64,000 nt of DNA from Limnoglobus roseus (GCF_008254045.1 NZ_CP042425.1:3100001-3164000); one strand, 5' to 3'. Shown: positions 53,393 to 62,839, numbered from the stretch's first letter. The notes: generated by a model not told the origin, from the letters alone. Numbers and translations are program-made.

Positions 53393-53468
53393 GGGCGAGC
53401 GGCCCGGCGTAAGCGGGCCGTGTCTCGGCAGTGACAGACGCGGCCCGCTTACGCCGGGCCGCTCGCCC
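53393..53468. repeat. Palindromic element B downstream of aroB
   Basis: The arms 53393-53425 and 53436-53468 are inverted with one mismatch in 33, around a ten-base loop, beginning three bases after the aroB stop codon. The core GCGTAAGCGGGCCGTGTCT is identical to that of the element at 52212-52283, while the outer parts differ slightly. It may act as a terminator, but no T run follows. Confidence 0.85.
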
Positions 53469-53487
53469 GTTGGCCGAACACTCTCCC

Positions 53488-54795
53488 ATGACCCAAGACC
53501 GCATCGTCCAGTTCTTCCGCGAGCGCGTCATCTTCGCGAAGCTGGCGGCCATCATCCTCTGGATCAGCTACGCCGTCAGCATTCTGATGGGCGACCACCA
53601 CGGCGGCATGAAGTTCACCGGGCCGGTTGTCGGATCGGACCCGAACTCGTGGATCGTCTACGACGAACACTACGGCGTCTTCAACTTCCGGGGCGAGACG
53701 AACGGGGCCGACCACCTCGCGTGGTACACGGCCGCCCGCCTCATCCGCGAGGGGGAGCCGGAGAAGATCTACGACTACGGCTACATCCACAACTATCAGA
53801 AAGAGATGGTGCCGAAGAAGCGATGGGACTCGCTGATGGCGTACCGGAACCCGCCGTTCTACTGCCTGCTGTACCTGCCCACGTCGTACCTGTCGTTCAC
53901 TCAGAGTTGGCTCATCTGGTGCGGCATCTACATCTTCGGCGTCTGGTTCGCTGTCGGCTGGCTCGGCGGCGGGCGGACCGAGTTCTGGTGGCTGATGGCG
54001 TTCTTCCCGACGTTCACGGCCATCAGTTACGGCCAGAACAGCCTGCTCAGCTTCATCATCCTTGCCGGCACCTACCGGCTGCTGAAGGGCGACCGCGTCT
54101 TCCTGGCCGGGTTGATCGGCGGCCTGCTCTGGTTCAAGCCGCCGATGCTCACGGGCCTCGTGCTCTGGGGCTTGCTCGACATCCGTCGCCTGTGGCTGGC
54201 CGCGCTCGGGGTGGTCCTCACCGGCGTCGTGTTGACGCTCGGCACGTACCCGTTCATCCCGGCCGTGTGGGACGGGTTCATCGACAGCCTGAACGGGAAC
54301 GTGAAGTTCACCGACTTCGAGCAGTTCAAGATGCACAACCCGGTCGCGTTCTGGCGGCTGCTGCTGCCGGAGGCGACCGCGTGGCACTGGCCGCTGGCCG
54401 CGGCGTGCTCACTGCTGGCCGTTTTGTGGTTCGTGTGGGTGTGGTGGAAGCACCGAAACGACCTCGCGATCCTGTTCGGCGCGCTGGTGTTTGTCACCCT
54501 CTGGGGGTCGCCGCACGCCTTGATTTACGAGTGGTCCGTCCTCGGCATCACCGGCATCCTGTGGTGGCCTCGGCTCGCCCACGTGCCGTCGGCCCGGTTC
54601 TTGCTCTACGGGGCGGCTTGGCTGGTGATGTTCGTCAGCACGCACCTCGCGGAATTCATCCTGAACCTGCAAGGCGATCACACCGTCTTCCCCCGGTACG
54701 CCGTGCAGATCAGCATGCCGGCGATGGCCGTGATCGCCGTGTGGTGCGGGCGGCTGTTGCGGTCTGACCCCGTCAAACGGGCGAGCCTGCCTTGA
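53488..54795 (+). CDS. Polytopic glycosyltransferase, GT87-like (DUF2029)
   Basis: This 435-residue protein has about nine or ten membrane helices, with phrases typical of GT87: FAKLAAIILWISYAVSIL, AYRNPPFYCLLYLPTSYLSF, TAISYGQNSLLSFIILAGTY and GLLWFKPPMLTGLVLWG. GT87 is a GT-C family that includes actinobacterial polyprenyl-phosphate mannosyltransferases such as PimE. The sugar and acceptor cannot be told. ATG 53488 is chosen after the palindrome. It lies 71 bases before ino1 on the same strand, which is suggestive. Confidence 0.8.
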   Translation: MTQDRIVQFFRERVIFAKLAAIILWISYAVSILMGDHHGGMKFTGPVVGSDPNSWIVYDEHYGVFNFRGETNGADHLAWYTAARLIREGEPEKIYDYGYIHNYQKEMVPKKRWDSLMAYRNPPFYCLLYLPTSYLSFTQSWLIWCGIYIFGVWFAVGWLGGGRTEFWWLMAFFPTFTAISYGQNSLLSFIILAGTYRLLKGDRVFLAGLIGGLLWFKPPMLTGLVLWGLLDIRRLWLAALGVVLTGVVLTLGTYPFIPAVWDGFIDSLNGNVKFTDFEQFKMHNPVAFWRLLLPEATAWHWPLAAACSLLAVLWFVWVWWKHRNDLAILFGALVFVTLWGSPHALIYEWSVLGITGILWWPRLAHVPSARFLLYGAAWLVMFVSTHLAEFILNLQGDHTVFPRYAVQISMPAMAVIAVWCGRLLRSDPVKRASLP

Positions 54796-54866
54796 CCTCT
54801 TGCGCCGCGGGTTCGACAATTAACTGTACCCCGCCTCCGTCCTCTTCCTCCGTGTGATTCCGCAAC

Positions 54867-56072
54867 ATGTCTGATCGTCGCGTCGGTTTATGGCTCATCG
54901 GGGCGTTCGGCGGCGTTGGCACGACTACCGCCGTCGGCCTCGCCGCCCTAGCCAAGAAACTCAGCCCGCCGGTGGGTATGGTTACCGCCCTCGGCGACTT
55001 CGAGGGCGTCGATTTCGACACGGCCGACACGTTCATCGTCGGCGGCCACGACATCCGCCAAACGACCTTCGCACAAGCCGGCCGCGAGTTGCTCGAACGG
55101 TCCAACGTCTTCAGCCACGCCCTGCTGGCCGGCGTCGGCCCCACTCTGGAAGCGTGGTCGAAGAACGTCCGCCCCGGCGTCTTGTACCGGGCGAACGCCG
55201 CCATCAGCACGATGGCCGACCGGCCCGACGTGCGGGAATCCAGCAGCCCCCGCATGGCGATCGAGCAGATTCAATCCGACGTGCGGGCCTTCCAATCGCA
55301 GCACAACCTGTCGCAAGTCGTCGTCATCAACGTGGCCTCGACCGAGCCACCGTTTGAACTGACGGCCGAACACCAGACGCTGGCGAAGTTGCGGAACGCC
55401 CTCGCCGAGAACCCGGCCGCTCTGCCGATGAGCAGCCTGTACGCCTACGCCGCGATCGATGCCGGGTACGCTTACGTGAACCTCACGCCGAGCCGCGGCG
55501 CGACGATGCCGGCGATGGAAGAACTCGCCCGCGCGAAGGGCGTGCCGACGGCCGGGCAAGACGCGAAGACCGGCGAGACGCTGGTGAAGAGCGTGCTGGC
55601 CCCGTTGTTCGCGAAGCGGAACCTGCGCGTCCTCAGTTGGGTCGGCCACAACATCCTCGGCAACCGCGACGGGCAGGTGCTGTCCGACCCGCAGAACAAG
55701 GCGAGCAAGGTGAAGAGTAAGGACGCGCTGCTCGCGGAACTGCTCGGCTACAAGCCGCAGAGTCTGGTGAGCATCGAGTACGTGGAATCGCTGGACGACT
55801 GGAAGACGGCGTGGGACCACGTCCACTTCGAGGGCTTCCTCGGCACGAAGATGACGTTGCAGTTCACGTGGCAGGGCTGCGACTCGATCCTGGCCGCCCC
55901 GTTGGTGATCGACCTCGCCCGGCTGGCCCTGCGAGCGCACCGCCGCGGCGAAGGCGGCAACCTGCCGGCCCTGGCGTGCTTCTTCAAGTCCCCCGTCGGC
56001 GTGGACGAACACGATTTCTCGCGGCAGTTCGAAATGCTGGAGGCGTATTTGGCCACCGATCAACAGCGATAA
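54867..56072 (+). CDS. ino1: Myo-inositol-1-phosphate synthase
   Basis: Ino1 converts glucose-6-phosphate to 1D-myo-inositol 3-phosphate with NAD as cofactor; it is the first step of inositol synthesis. The 401-residue protein has the Rossmann start LWLIGAFGGVGTTTAVG, an INVASTEPPF stretch, YVNLTPSRGATMPAM and the catalytic-type GQDAKTGETLVKSVL, and NILGNRDGQVL. The length matches bacterial Ino1 proteins. It points towards the large polytopic gene, separated by a hairpin. The IMPase-family gene at 9.6 kb could supply the next step. Confidence 0.93.
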   Translation: MSDRRVGLWLIGAFGGVGTTTAVGLAALAKKLSPPVGMVTALGDFEGVDFDTADTFIVGGHDIRQTTFAQAGRELLERSNVFSHALLAGVGPTLEAWSKNVRPGVLYRANAAISTMADRPDVRESSSPRMAIEQIQSDVRAFQSQHNLSQVVVINVASTEPPFELTAEHQTLAKLRNALAENPAALPMSSLYAYAAIDAGYAYVNLTPSRGATMPAMEELARAKGVPTAGQDAKTGETLVKSVLAPLFAKRNLRVLSWVGHNILGNRDGQVLSDPQNKASKVKSKDALLAELLGYKPQSLVSIEYVESLDDWKTAWDHVHFEGFLGTKMTLQFTWQGCDSILAAPLVIDLARLALRAHRRGEGGNLPALACFFKSPVGVDEHDFSRQFEMLEAYLATDQQR

Positions 56073-56110
56073 TCAAGGCCGATCCGGGGAAGACATGATC
56101 GGTCGTGGGC

Positions 56111-56135
56111 GTAGGGGGAACTGTCTTCCCCCTAC
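56111..56135. terminator. Bidirectional hairpin between ino1 and the polytopic protein gene
   Basis: GTAGGGGGAA (56111-56120) pairs perfectly with TTCCCCCTAC (56126-56135) around a five-base loop, between two convergent genes. There is no long T tract. Confidence 0.65.
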
Positions 56136-56180
56136 CCAGCCTCTCCCCTCAAAGTCGGGCGAGAGGAAGAAACCAAGCCA

Positions 56181-58610
56181 TTACTCCAGCCGCAGGCCGG
56201 AGAAGTAGAACACCAGCCACCGGCCGTCGTGCGGCGTGTAGCTCTCCGGCACGGCGAACGAGAAGTTCACGTTGTGCCGGCCCGGCGGCACGGTGAACGT
56301 CCGCGTTAGCATCGGCGTGTCCGGGTCGATCGTCAGGTCTTCCGTCCACAGGTCGCCGCCGCGGATCGACAGCACGGCCGGATTCTTCGTCATCGTGCGG
56401 ATGAAGAACTGCGCCGTGAACGTCTTCGTCTCGTTCGTCGGGTTCACGAACACGGCCAACCCCTTCGGTCGGCACCAGCGGTGCTGCCACTCGTACCCTG
56501 AATCCTTGAAGCTGGAGAAGCCGTTCAGCCAGAGGACGCGGACGCGGTGCAGTTCGTTGTAGCACGCCGCTTCCCACCCGGACCCGTAGGCCCCCCGCAG
56601 CCAGTTGCGGTACGGCCGCAGGTCGAAGAAGAGTTGGTCCTTGTGCGGGTGCGTCACCGTCGGCGTCGCCGTCGCGTGGCCGAGAGCCTTGACGATTTCC
56701 CGCTCCATCTGGTCGGCCTTCGCGGGCGGGTAGCCCCGCTTGTCGAGCATCAGCCCGTCGAACCCGGCTTTGACGACGTGTTCGAGCAGCTGCTCGGGCG
56801 GCAGGATCGAGACGTGCCGGCACCACTCGTCGGTCTCTCGGCCCTTCATGCACCCGTAGCTCCAGCGGAGCGTGTTCGTGTGAACGTACCCGCGGGCGTG
56901 CTCGTAGGACGCGAGGTTCCGCACCGGCGGGGACTCCGGCCAGCGGACGTAGGGCAGTTGGAACACCATCGCCCCCGGTGTCGTGCCGTCCGGGTTCAGT
57001 GCGTCCTCGATCTGGTGGAAGAACATTTCGTCGGTGCGGAAGCGGAGTTGCTGGTCCGAGATCAGCTTCGCCTCGATCTCGTCGCCCCAGGTGACCGGCG
57101 TCTGGTCCAGCACGCCGCAGACGGTCAGGGCGAGCCACGCGGCCATAGTTGCAATTCCCGCGACCCGGCGGGACGACCAGCACTCGACCCACGCCGATGC
57201 GCGGACGATGCCGGCATCGAGGGCGTACAAGATTGAGAACAGGGCGAAGAAGGCGATGTAGATGGCGATGCGGTTGTAACAGCGGACCTGCGGCGTGACG
57301 ACGTGGTTGAAGATCGCCCCGAAGCCGCCGACCGTGCCGATGAGAATGGCGAACGCCGTCACCGCGGTCAGCTCCGCGTACGGCGAGGTTCGCCGCATCG
57401 GCAGCACGAGCCGCACGAGCAGGATCATCAGCCCGCACGCCCCGAGGAAGCCCAACCCGTACCGCTCGGTGATCGCCTGCACGGGGCGGTCGTAGCTGTT
57501 GTAGCTCGACTTGATTTCCGACAGGACGCGCAGCCGGTGGTCGTCGATCGGCATGAGCAGTTGCGTGAGCTTCAGCCCGTAGTGCTCGGCCTCTTCGGAG
57601 TATCGCTCGGTGGGGGCCGTGTGCTTGCCGTTCTTCGCCTGGTACATGAACTGCGGAGCATGGTTGGCGACGCCGGCCACGAAGATGACGCCGATCATCA
57701 AGACGGCCGAGGCCATCGCCCGCCAGGTCTTCAGGGCGGCCCAGCCGTACAACCCGGCCCCGAGCATCAACCCCGCCGCGAAAAAGGCGTAGTACGCCCC
57801 GGACGCCGCCGTGAGGATGCCGATGACGACGGCTGCGAGCGTGTCGCGGTCCCACAAGCAAAACCGCCGTCGCCCGTCCGCCCGCAAGGGGAACCCCGGC
57901 AGCCGTCCGCCGGCCACCCAGAGGATGACCATGCAGGTGACGGGGACGAAGAAGTAGGCCGACAGGAAGTAGTGGCACTCGCCGCGGTAGAAGTGGTACG
58001 GCTGCACCGCGTACAGTACGCCGCCGGTCGCCGCCGCGAAGAACGACAGGCCGAAGTGCCGCAGCACCGCCATCGCCGCCAGCCCCGCGAGCGGGTAGCC
58101 GAGCAGGTAGTAGAGGTTGAACACGAACACCGGATCTGGCGTGACCCGACCGATCAGCCAAATGATCGCGAAGTGCAGGTGGTCGATGACCGGGAAGTCG
58201 TACATCTCCTGCACGCCCGGCGCGCCGAGCCGGTCGGTGTGCCAGTGGGTGCCGGTTTCGATGGTGGACTTCACCATCGGCAGGATCAGCAGCGCGTCCT
58301 CGTCGTACAGCAGCGGCGCATGGAAGCTGTTCACGTCCATGCGGTAGCCGACGAGCGGCAGGAGGAAGCAGATCACCGTAACGGCGACGTACCACGCCAG
58401 CCGCACGGGCCACCGCGTCTGGGCGGGCGGCACCGCGGCCGCCGATGCCTTGACCTCCAGGGAGGGGGTGGTGGCCTCCGGCGGGGTGCGCGAGTCGCTC
58501 GCCGTGTCCCGGATTTCGGCCGAGTTCCCGTGCAGGGCGGAAGGTGCGTCAGAAGCCCCATCACCCTTTAAAAAAGTCGAGTGCGGGACGAGCGGGGTGG
58601 AATCACCCAT
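56181..58610 (-). CDS. Large polytopic membrane protein, GT-C/YfhO-like
   Basis: This 809-residue protein has a hydrophilic N-terminal 65 residues, then about 11-12 membrane helices between about 70 and 510 (for example WYVAVTVICFLLPLVGYRM, GLGFLGACGLMILLVRLV). A large C-terminal extracytoplasmic domain of about 300 residues contains beta-rich phrases (VFVNPTNETKTFTAQFFIR, GRHNVNFSFAVP). The plan fits membrane glycosyltransferases or YfhO-type glycan-modifying proteins, with an early acidic LLYDEDALLILP that may serve as the GT-C acid pair. I cannot name the family. It is convergent with ino1. Confidence 0.65.
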   Translation of the reverse strand: MGDSTPLVPHSTFLKGDGASDAPSALHGNSAEIRDTASDSRTPPEATTPSLEVKASAAAVPPAQTRWPVRLAWYVAVTVICFLLPLVGYRMDVNSFHAPLLYDEDALLILPMVKSTIETGTHWHTDRLGAPGVQEMYDFPVIDHLHFAIIWLIGRVTPDPVFVFNLYYLLGYPLAGLAAMAVLRHFGLSFFAAATGGVLYAVQPYHFYRGECHYFLSAYFFVPVTCMVILWVAGGRLPGFPLRADGRRRFCLWDRDTLAAVVIGILTAASGAYYAFFAAGLMLGAGLYGWAALKTWRAMASAVLMIGVIFVAGVANHAPQFMYQAKNGKHTAPTERYSEEAEHYGLKLTQLLMPIDDHRLRVLSEIKSSYNSYDRPVQAITERYGLGFLGACGLMILLVRLVLPMRRTSPYAELTAVTAFAILIGTVGGFGAIFNHVVTPQVRCYNRIAIYIAFFALFSILYALDAGIVRASAWVECWSSRRVAGIATMAAWLALTVCGVLDQTPVTWGDEIEAKLISDQQLRFRTDEMFFHQIEDALNPDGTTPGAMVFQLPYVRWPESPPVRNLASYEHARGYVHTNTLRWSYGCMKGRETDEWCRHVSILPPEQLLEHVVKAGFDGLMLDKRGYPPAKADQMEREIVKALGHATATPTVTHPHKDQLFFDLRPYRNWLRGAYGSGWEAACYNELHRVRVLWLNGFSSFKDSGYEWQHRWCRPKGLAVFVNPTNETKTFTAQFFIRTMTKNPAVLSIRGGDLWTEDLTIDPDTPMLTRTFTVPPGRHNVNFSFAVPESYTPHDGRWLVFYFSGLRLE

Positions 58611-58701
58611 AAGAAATCCAAACCTCGGGTCGGCCGTCGGGATTCAATGCGTGCGGGGTCGCAATTAACCCTTCCCTCGTGATTTATAGCCGGAGGCCGC
58701 C

Positions 58702-59562
58702 GTGTCATCCCCAGCCTATTCAGATGTTCCCTACCTCGTGATCGGCTGCGGCTACCTCGGCCGTCGCGTGGCCACCGCCTGGCGGGCCGCCGGCCGTCGC
58801 GTCACGGCCCTCACGCGGCACCGGGCCGACGAGTTGGCCCGTGACGGTTTCGAGCCGATCGTCGGCGACGTGCTGGACCCCGCGAGCCTGTCCCGGCTTC
58901 CGCCCGCCGGTGCGATACTATACGCCGTCGGCTTCGACCGCGAGTCCGGCCGCTCGATGCGCGAGGTGTACGTCGAAGGGTTGGCGAACGCCCTCCAAGC
59001 CGTTCGCTGCAACGGGCCGTTCCTTTTCGTCAGCAGCACCAGCGTCTACGGCCACACCCGTGGCGAGTGGGTGACGGAAGACAGCCCGACGGAACCGCTC
59101 GAATCCTCCGGCCGCGTAGTGTTGGAAGCGGAGCAAACGGCTCGGCGTTTGCGGCCGGACGCGATCATCCTCCGCTTCGCCGGCATCTACGGCCCGAACC
59201 GCGTCCTCCGGCGTCAGGCGTTAATCAAGGGCGAACCGCTGATCGGCGACGCCGACAAGTGGTTGAACCTGATTCACGTGGACGACGGCGTCTCCGCAGT
59301 GCTGGCGGCCGAGCAGCACGGGCGGCCGGGCGAGTTGTACCAGATCGCGGACGACGAACCCGTGCGGCGGCGTGACTTCTACACGCTCTCGGCCCAATTG
59401 TTGGGCTCGCCGCCGGCGGCGTTTCAGCCGTCGCCGACACCCGCGGTGGAAGCGAACCGCCGGGTGAGCAACGCGAAAGCCCGGGCCGAACTGGAGTTCG
59501 CCCCACGGCATCCGAGTTACCGCGAAGGGCTGCGGGCGAGTTTGCCCATCATCCCCGCGTAG
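58702..59562 (+). CDS. NAD(P)-binding epimerase/dehydratase-like SDR protein
   Basis: This 286-residue extended short-chain dehydrogenase-like protein has the nucleotide-binding motif GCGYLGRRVA near the N-terminus (residues about 14-22), LFVSSTSVYG and ILRFAGIYGP. It lacks the YxxxK catalytic pair in the usual place (SSTSVYG then no clear Tyr-Lys), resembling YeeZ-like proteins. The substrate is unknown. It starts at GTG 58702, with GGAGG five bases upstream. It lies between the polytopic gene (divergent) and the acetylesterase (convergent). Confidence 0.8.
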   Translation: MSSPAYSDVPYLVIGCGYLGRRVATAWRAAGRRVTALTRHRADELARDGFEPIVGDVLDPASLSRLPPAGAILYAVGFDRESGRSMREVYVEGLANALQAVRCNGPFLFVSSTSVYGHTRGEWVTEDSPTEPLESSGRVVLEAEQTARRLRPDAIILRFAGIYGPNRVLRRQALIKGEPLIGDADKWLNLIHVDDGVSAVLAAEQHGRPGELYQIADDEPVRRRDFYTLSAQLLGSPPAAFQPSPTPAVEANRRVSNAKARAELEFAPRHPSYREGLRASLPIIPA

Positions 59563-59565
59563 CGG

Positions 59566-59592
59566 GTCGGCCAACGGCCGGCCGTTGCCGAC
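59566..59592. terminator. Palindrome between convergent genes
   Basis: GTCGGCCAACGGCC and GGCCGTTGCCGAC pair with one bulged base, between the SDR gene and the acetylesterase gene. It probably terminates transcription from both sides, though no T tract is present. Confidence 0.5.
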
Positions 59593-59595
59593 ATG

Positions 59596-60360
59596 CTACT
59601 TCAGACACTCCTTCAGCGGCACGTCCTTCAGTGCTTTCAGTCCCTCGGCGACACACGCCGCGTTCCGCTCCGCGCCGGCGGGGCTGGTGTGCGTGTTGTC
59701 GGCGGTCGTGAAGTACTTCTCCTTGATCTCGGCCGGCTTCATCTCGGCGTAGTGGGTCATGACGAGCAGGTTCAAGTTCACGAACGGCACCTTCTCGGCC
59801 TTCGCGACCTCCTCCGCCCAGCCAACGTAGCCGCTTTTCTCGGCCGTGCCCTTTTCCACCGGCTTCTGCGGGCAGTGCGGGATCGGCGAGAGGATGACGA
59901 TCGTCAGCTTCTTCTCCCGCGCGTCGGTGACGTACTTCCGCAGGTACCAGCCGTAGGTGTGGACGACTTCCTTCTGCTTCGTGATCGGGTTGTCGATTTC
60001 CTTCGTCTCCTCGCCGACGCCGCGGATGCTGCCGCGGGCGCGGGCCGCGTCGTCGAGCGGTCCGCCGTCGTTGTGGCCCATCTGCACCAACACGAAGTCG
60101 CCGGGCTTGCTCGCCTTCAGGATTTTCTCCCACCGCCCCTCGTTGATGAACGTGCGGCTGCTCCGCCCCCCGATGGCGTGGTTCTCGACCTTGATCTTGT
60201 CCGCGTCGAACAGCTTGATGACCGGGTCGCCCCAGCCTTGTTGGCCCTTCGTGCCGTTGCGGACCGTGGAATCGCCGACGATGAACAGCGTCGGCTTCTC
60301 GGCGGCTGACGCGAAACTGCCGATGAAGAGGGCGACGAGCAGGGAGCGGAGAAGGAGCAT
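59596..60360 (-). CDS. Secreted rhamnogalacturonan acetylesterase-like SGNH hydrolase
   Basis: This 254-residue protein has a signal peptide (LLRSLLVALFIGSFASAA) and SGNH blocks in order: block I LFIVGDSTVRNGT (nucleophile Ser), block III VQMGHNDGG, and block V DNTHTSPAG (Asp and His). This is the rhamnogalacturonan acetylesterase (CE12-like) pattern, removing acetyl groups from rhamnogalacturonan-I. It lies in the same strand orientation as the PL11 lyase and sulfatase, which supports a pectin-degrading role. GAGG precedes the ATG at 60360. Confidence 0.88.
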   Translation of the reverse strand: MLLLRSLLVALFIGSFASAAEKPTLFIVGDSTVRNGTKGQQGWGDPVIKLFDADKIKVENHAIGGRSSRTFINEGRWEKILKASKPGDFVLVQMGHNDGGPLDDAARARGSIRGVGEETKEIDNPITKQKEVVHTYGWYLRKYVTDAREKKLTIVILSPIPHCPQKPVEKGTAEKSGYVGWAEEVAKAEKVPFVNLNLLVMTHYAEMKPAEIKEKYFTTADNTHTSPAGAERNAACVAEGLKALKDVPLKECLK

Positions 60361-60512
60361 GACGACCTCAATGTAAGGACCACGGTGGAGGACACGTTTA
60401 CCGTCGCTGACGCATCAGTTGTGCGAACCCCTTCGCCATATTTCTCTTGGCGACTACCGGATTGCCGGTTAGTCTGAATCGGGTCAAAGCCACCTTATGG
60501 CGAGTTGCCCTC

Positions 60513-60914
60513 ATGCCTCCTCCCAACGCCAATTCAAAGCCATCCCGACTGCCGCTTGGGGTCAAACAAATTGCGATCATCTGCGCTGTTCTGGCGGCCT
60601 TTGTCGTCCCGACACTGCTCCAGTATTACTTCAGAGCTTTCGACGGCCCCCGCCAGATTCTCCAGTTTGGGTACGGTGAGCCGTACAAGGCCGCCAGTTC
60701 CTACACCATTTACTTTTTCGGCGATCCGATCCTGACCCGCACGCCTGCCAGTGATTCCGGGCGGGAACTCGAACACGTACTTTGGTCCGTGGCTCCTGTG
60801 ACCGCGATTTTTTTGCTCTCCGGTTGTGTCGGGTGGTTCTCGGCTCTCGCGGTCGTTCGGCGAGTGAGGCTTTTCCGACCTCACGGCCCAACACCGGATT
60901 TTGCCGGTTCGTGA
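60513..60914 (+). CDS. Small hypothetical membrane protein
   Basis: This 133-residue protein has two membrane segments (IAIICAVLAAFVVPTLLQYYF and SVAPVTAIFLLSGCVGWFSALAVV). The region between them is short and extracytoplasmic or cytoplasmic. I recognise no family. ATG 60513 gives a natural start; an in-frame start at 60447 would add 22 residues with no signal. It is on the opposite strand to the pectin genes and interrupts them. Coding potential is moderate, and G/C at third positions is lower than in its neighbours, which may mean recent origin or transfer. Confidence 0.55.
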   Translation: MPPPNANSKPSRLPLGVKQIAIICAVLAAFVVPTLLQYYFRAFDGPRQILQFGYGEPYKAASSYTIYFFGDPILTRTPASDSGRELEHVLWSVAPVTAIFLLSGCVGWFSALAVVRRVRLFRPHGPTPDFAGS

Positions 60915-60933
60915 ACGGAGACCCGCCCGCGGG

Positions 60934-62760
60934 TTACTTCAACCGAATGCGAGGTCGTGGCGGCATCGTCATGCCGTCGCCGAGGAAGAAACTCGGGTGC
61001 GGCGGCTGGTTGTAGCCGACGTTCTGCCACGCGATGGCGAGGCGGTACTGCGAGTCGTGCATCAGCGTCACCAGCCGGTGGTCCGTCGGAATCGGCGTCG
61101 TGTAGATGCGCAGCTCTTTGCCGTCGCTGCTCCGTAGCATCACCTCCTCGCGCCAGTCGCCGAATATGTCGGCACTCAGGGCCGGCGTCGCCTTCGTGCC
61201 GTTGTTGGAGGAACAGCCGTCGGCCGTGAGGAGCGGCGTTTCGGTCTCCTTCAGCCAGTCCCACTTGCTGACGCGGTTGCGGTCGAGCAGTTCGCGGAGC
61301 AGGTCGCCGTCCCACCAGATGCCGAAGTTGCACGACCGCGGCTTCCGCTGCGAAACCGTCTCGCCCTTCACGTTCCAGACGCCACTGAGGCCCGCGCCGC
61401 TCGCCCACATTTCGTAGCCCTTGTGCCGCGGGTCGATGTCGATGGCCACCCCGCGACCGACGTCCGGGCACTGTTTGCTCCACAGAATGTCACCGGTCTT
61501 CGCGTCGCGAAACGAGACGCCGAGCATTTGTTTCGACTTCTCGTGGATGTTGAAGACTTCTAACCCCGGCCGCGACGGGTCGAGGTCCGAGACGTGCAGC
61601 GCGTCGCCGTGGCCGAGGCCGGTCGAGTACCGGCCCTTGCCGTCGGAGCCGACACACATCGCGCCGTAAATGATGTCGTCCTTGCCATCGCCGTCCACGT
61701 CGGCCACGCTCAAACTGTGGTCGCCCTGCCCGCGGTACGCGCGGTTGCCCGGCGTGTCGTCGTCGCTGTCGAACGTCCACCGGCGGGTGAGCTTGCCGTC
61801 CCGCCAGTCCCACGCGACCAGCACCGTGCGCGTGTAGTACCCGCGGCACATGACCACGCTCGGCCGTTCGCCGTCGAGGTACGCCACGCCCGCGAGGAAG
61901 CGGTCCACGCGGTTGCCGTAGGCGTCGCCCCAGTCGGCCACCTTGCCGCGGGCGGGAAGGTAATCGACCGACGCCAGAGCCTTGCCGGTCAGCCCGTCGA
62001 AGACGGTGAAGAACTCCGGCCCGCTGAGGACGTAGCCGTCCGGGTTGCGGTGGTCGGCGGCCGCGTCGCCGAGGACTTTGCCCGTGCCGTCCACGGTGCC
62101 GTCGGCCGTCTTGCACACGACTTCGGCCTTGCCGTCGCCGTCGAGATCGTAGACGAGGAACTGCGTGTAGTGCGCCCCTTCGCGGATGTTTTTGCCGAGG
62201 TTGATCCGCCAGAGGAAAGTGCCGTCGAGCTTATACGCTTCCAGCTTCGTCTCCCCGGTCGGCCCTTTCTGCGAGTTGTCGCGCGGCCGCTGCTCTTGTT
62301 TCAGAACAATCTCGTACTCACCGTCGCCGTCGAGGTCGCCGACGCTCGCGTCGTTCGGCGTGTGGCCGGGCAGAGTCTTCAGCGGGATGGAAAGGTACGG
62401 CTTGTCCGTCAGCGTGAACTTGCCGCTCGGGTCGCCTTCCTTGCCGTCAACGAAGGGGCGGACGAAGTAGACGTTCTTCTTCGCGAGGTCGGCGGTGTCG
62501 TCGGTGAAGTTCGTGCCCTTCGTCATCGGCTCTTTCGTCAGCCGTGTCGGTTCGGCGGCGTCAGTCTGCCGGTAGACGTGGAAGGCGATGGCCTCCGCAT
62601 CGGTGCCGAGGAGCCGCCAACTGACCAAGACTTTGTTCCCCGCAGGGACGGCGGCGACACCGCGGCCGAGGCGCTCCATCTGACGGGGCGGAAGGTCCGC
62701 GCCGATGGCGGTTGAGATCGCGAGAAGACCGAGGGTGAACGCTGTGAGAATTGCTCGCAT
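60934..62760 (-). CDS. Rhamnogalacturonan lyase, PL11-like
   Basis: This 608-residue secreted enzyme (signal peptide LTAFTLGLLAISTAIGA) has a fibronectin-like N-terminal region (VLVSWRLLGTDAEAIAFHVYRQ), then an eight-bladed propeller with calcium-type loops (VGDLDGDGEYEIV, YDLDGDGKAEVV, VADVDGDGKDDII) and PL11 phrases (VGRGVAIDIDPRHKGYEMWAS, NFGIWWDGDLLRELLD). PL11 enzymes cut rhamnogalacturonan-I by beta-elimination. The length and ends match the family. It lies between a sulfatase and an acetylesterase gene on the same strand. Confidence 0.9.
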   Translation of the reverse strand: MRAILTAFTLGLLAISTAIGADLPPRQMERLGRGVAAVPAGNKVLVSWRLLGTDAEAIAFHVYRQTDAAEPTRLTKEPMTKGTNFTDDTADLAKKNVYFVRPFVDGKEGDPSGKFTLTDKPYLSIPLKTLPGHTPNDASVGDLDGDGEYEIVLKQEQRPRDNSQKGPTGETKLEAYKLDGTFLWRINLGKNIREGAHYTQFLVYDLDGDGKAEVVCKTADGTVDGTGKVLGDAAADHRNPDGYVLSGPEFFTVFDGLTGKALASVDYLPARGKVADWGDAYGNRVDRFLAGVAYLDGERPSVVMCRGYYTRTVLVAWDWRDGKLTRRWTFDSDDDTPGNRAYRGQGDHSLSVADVDGDGKDDIIYGAMCVGSDGKGRYSTGLGHGDALHVSDLDPSRPGLEVFNIHEKSKQMLGVSFRDAKTGDILWSKQCPDVGRGVAIDIDPRHKGYEMWASGAGLSGVWNVKGETVSQRKPRSCNFGIWWDGDLLRELLDRNRVSKWDWLKETETPLLTADGCSSNNGTKATPALSADIFGDWREEVMLRSSDGKELRIYTTPIPTDHRLVTLMHDSQYRLAIAWQNVGYNQPPHPSFFLGDGMTMPPRPRIRLK

Positions 62761-62839
62761 GGCCGGTCCGGTTGGGGAGGGAGTCAGACCGAGGGATGTG
62801 TTAGGCGTGCCGTCGTGAGAAAGTTATGAAGAGCCGCAC

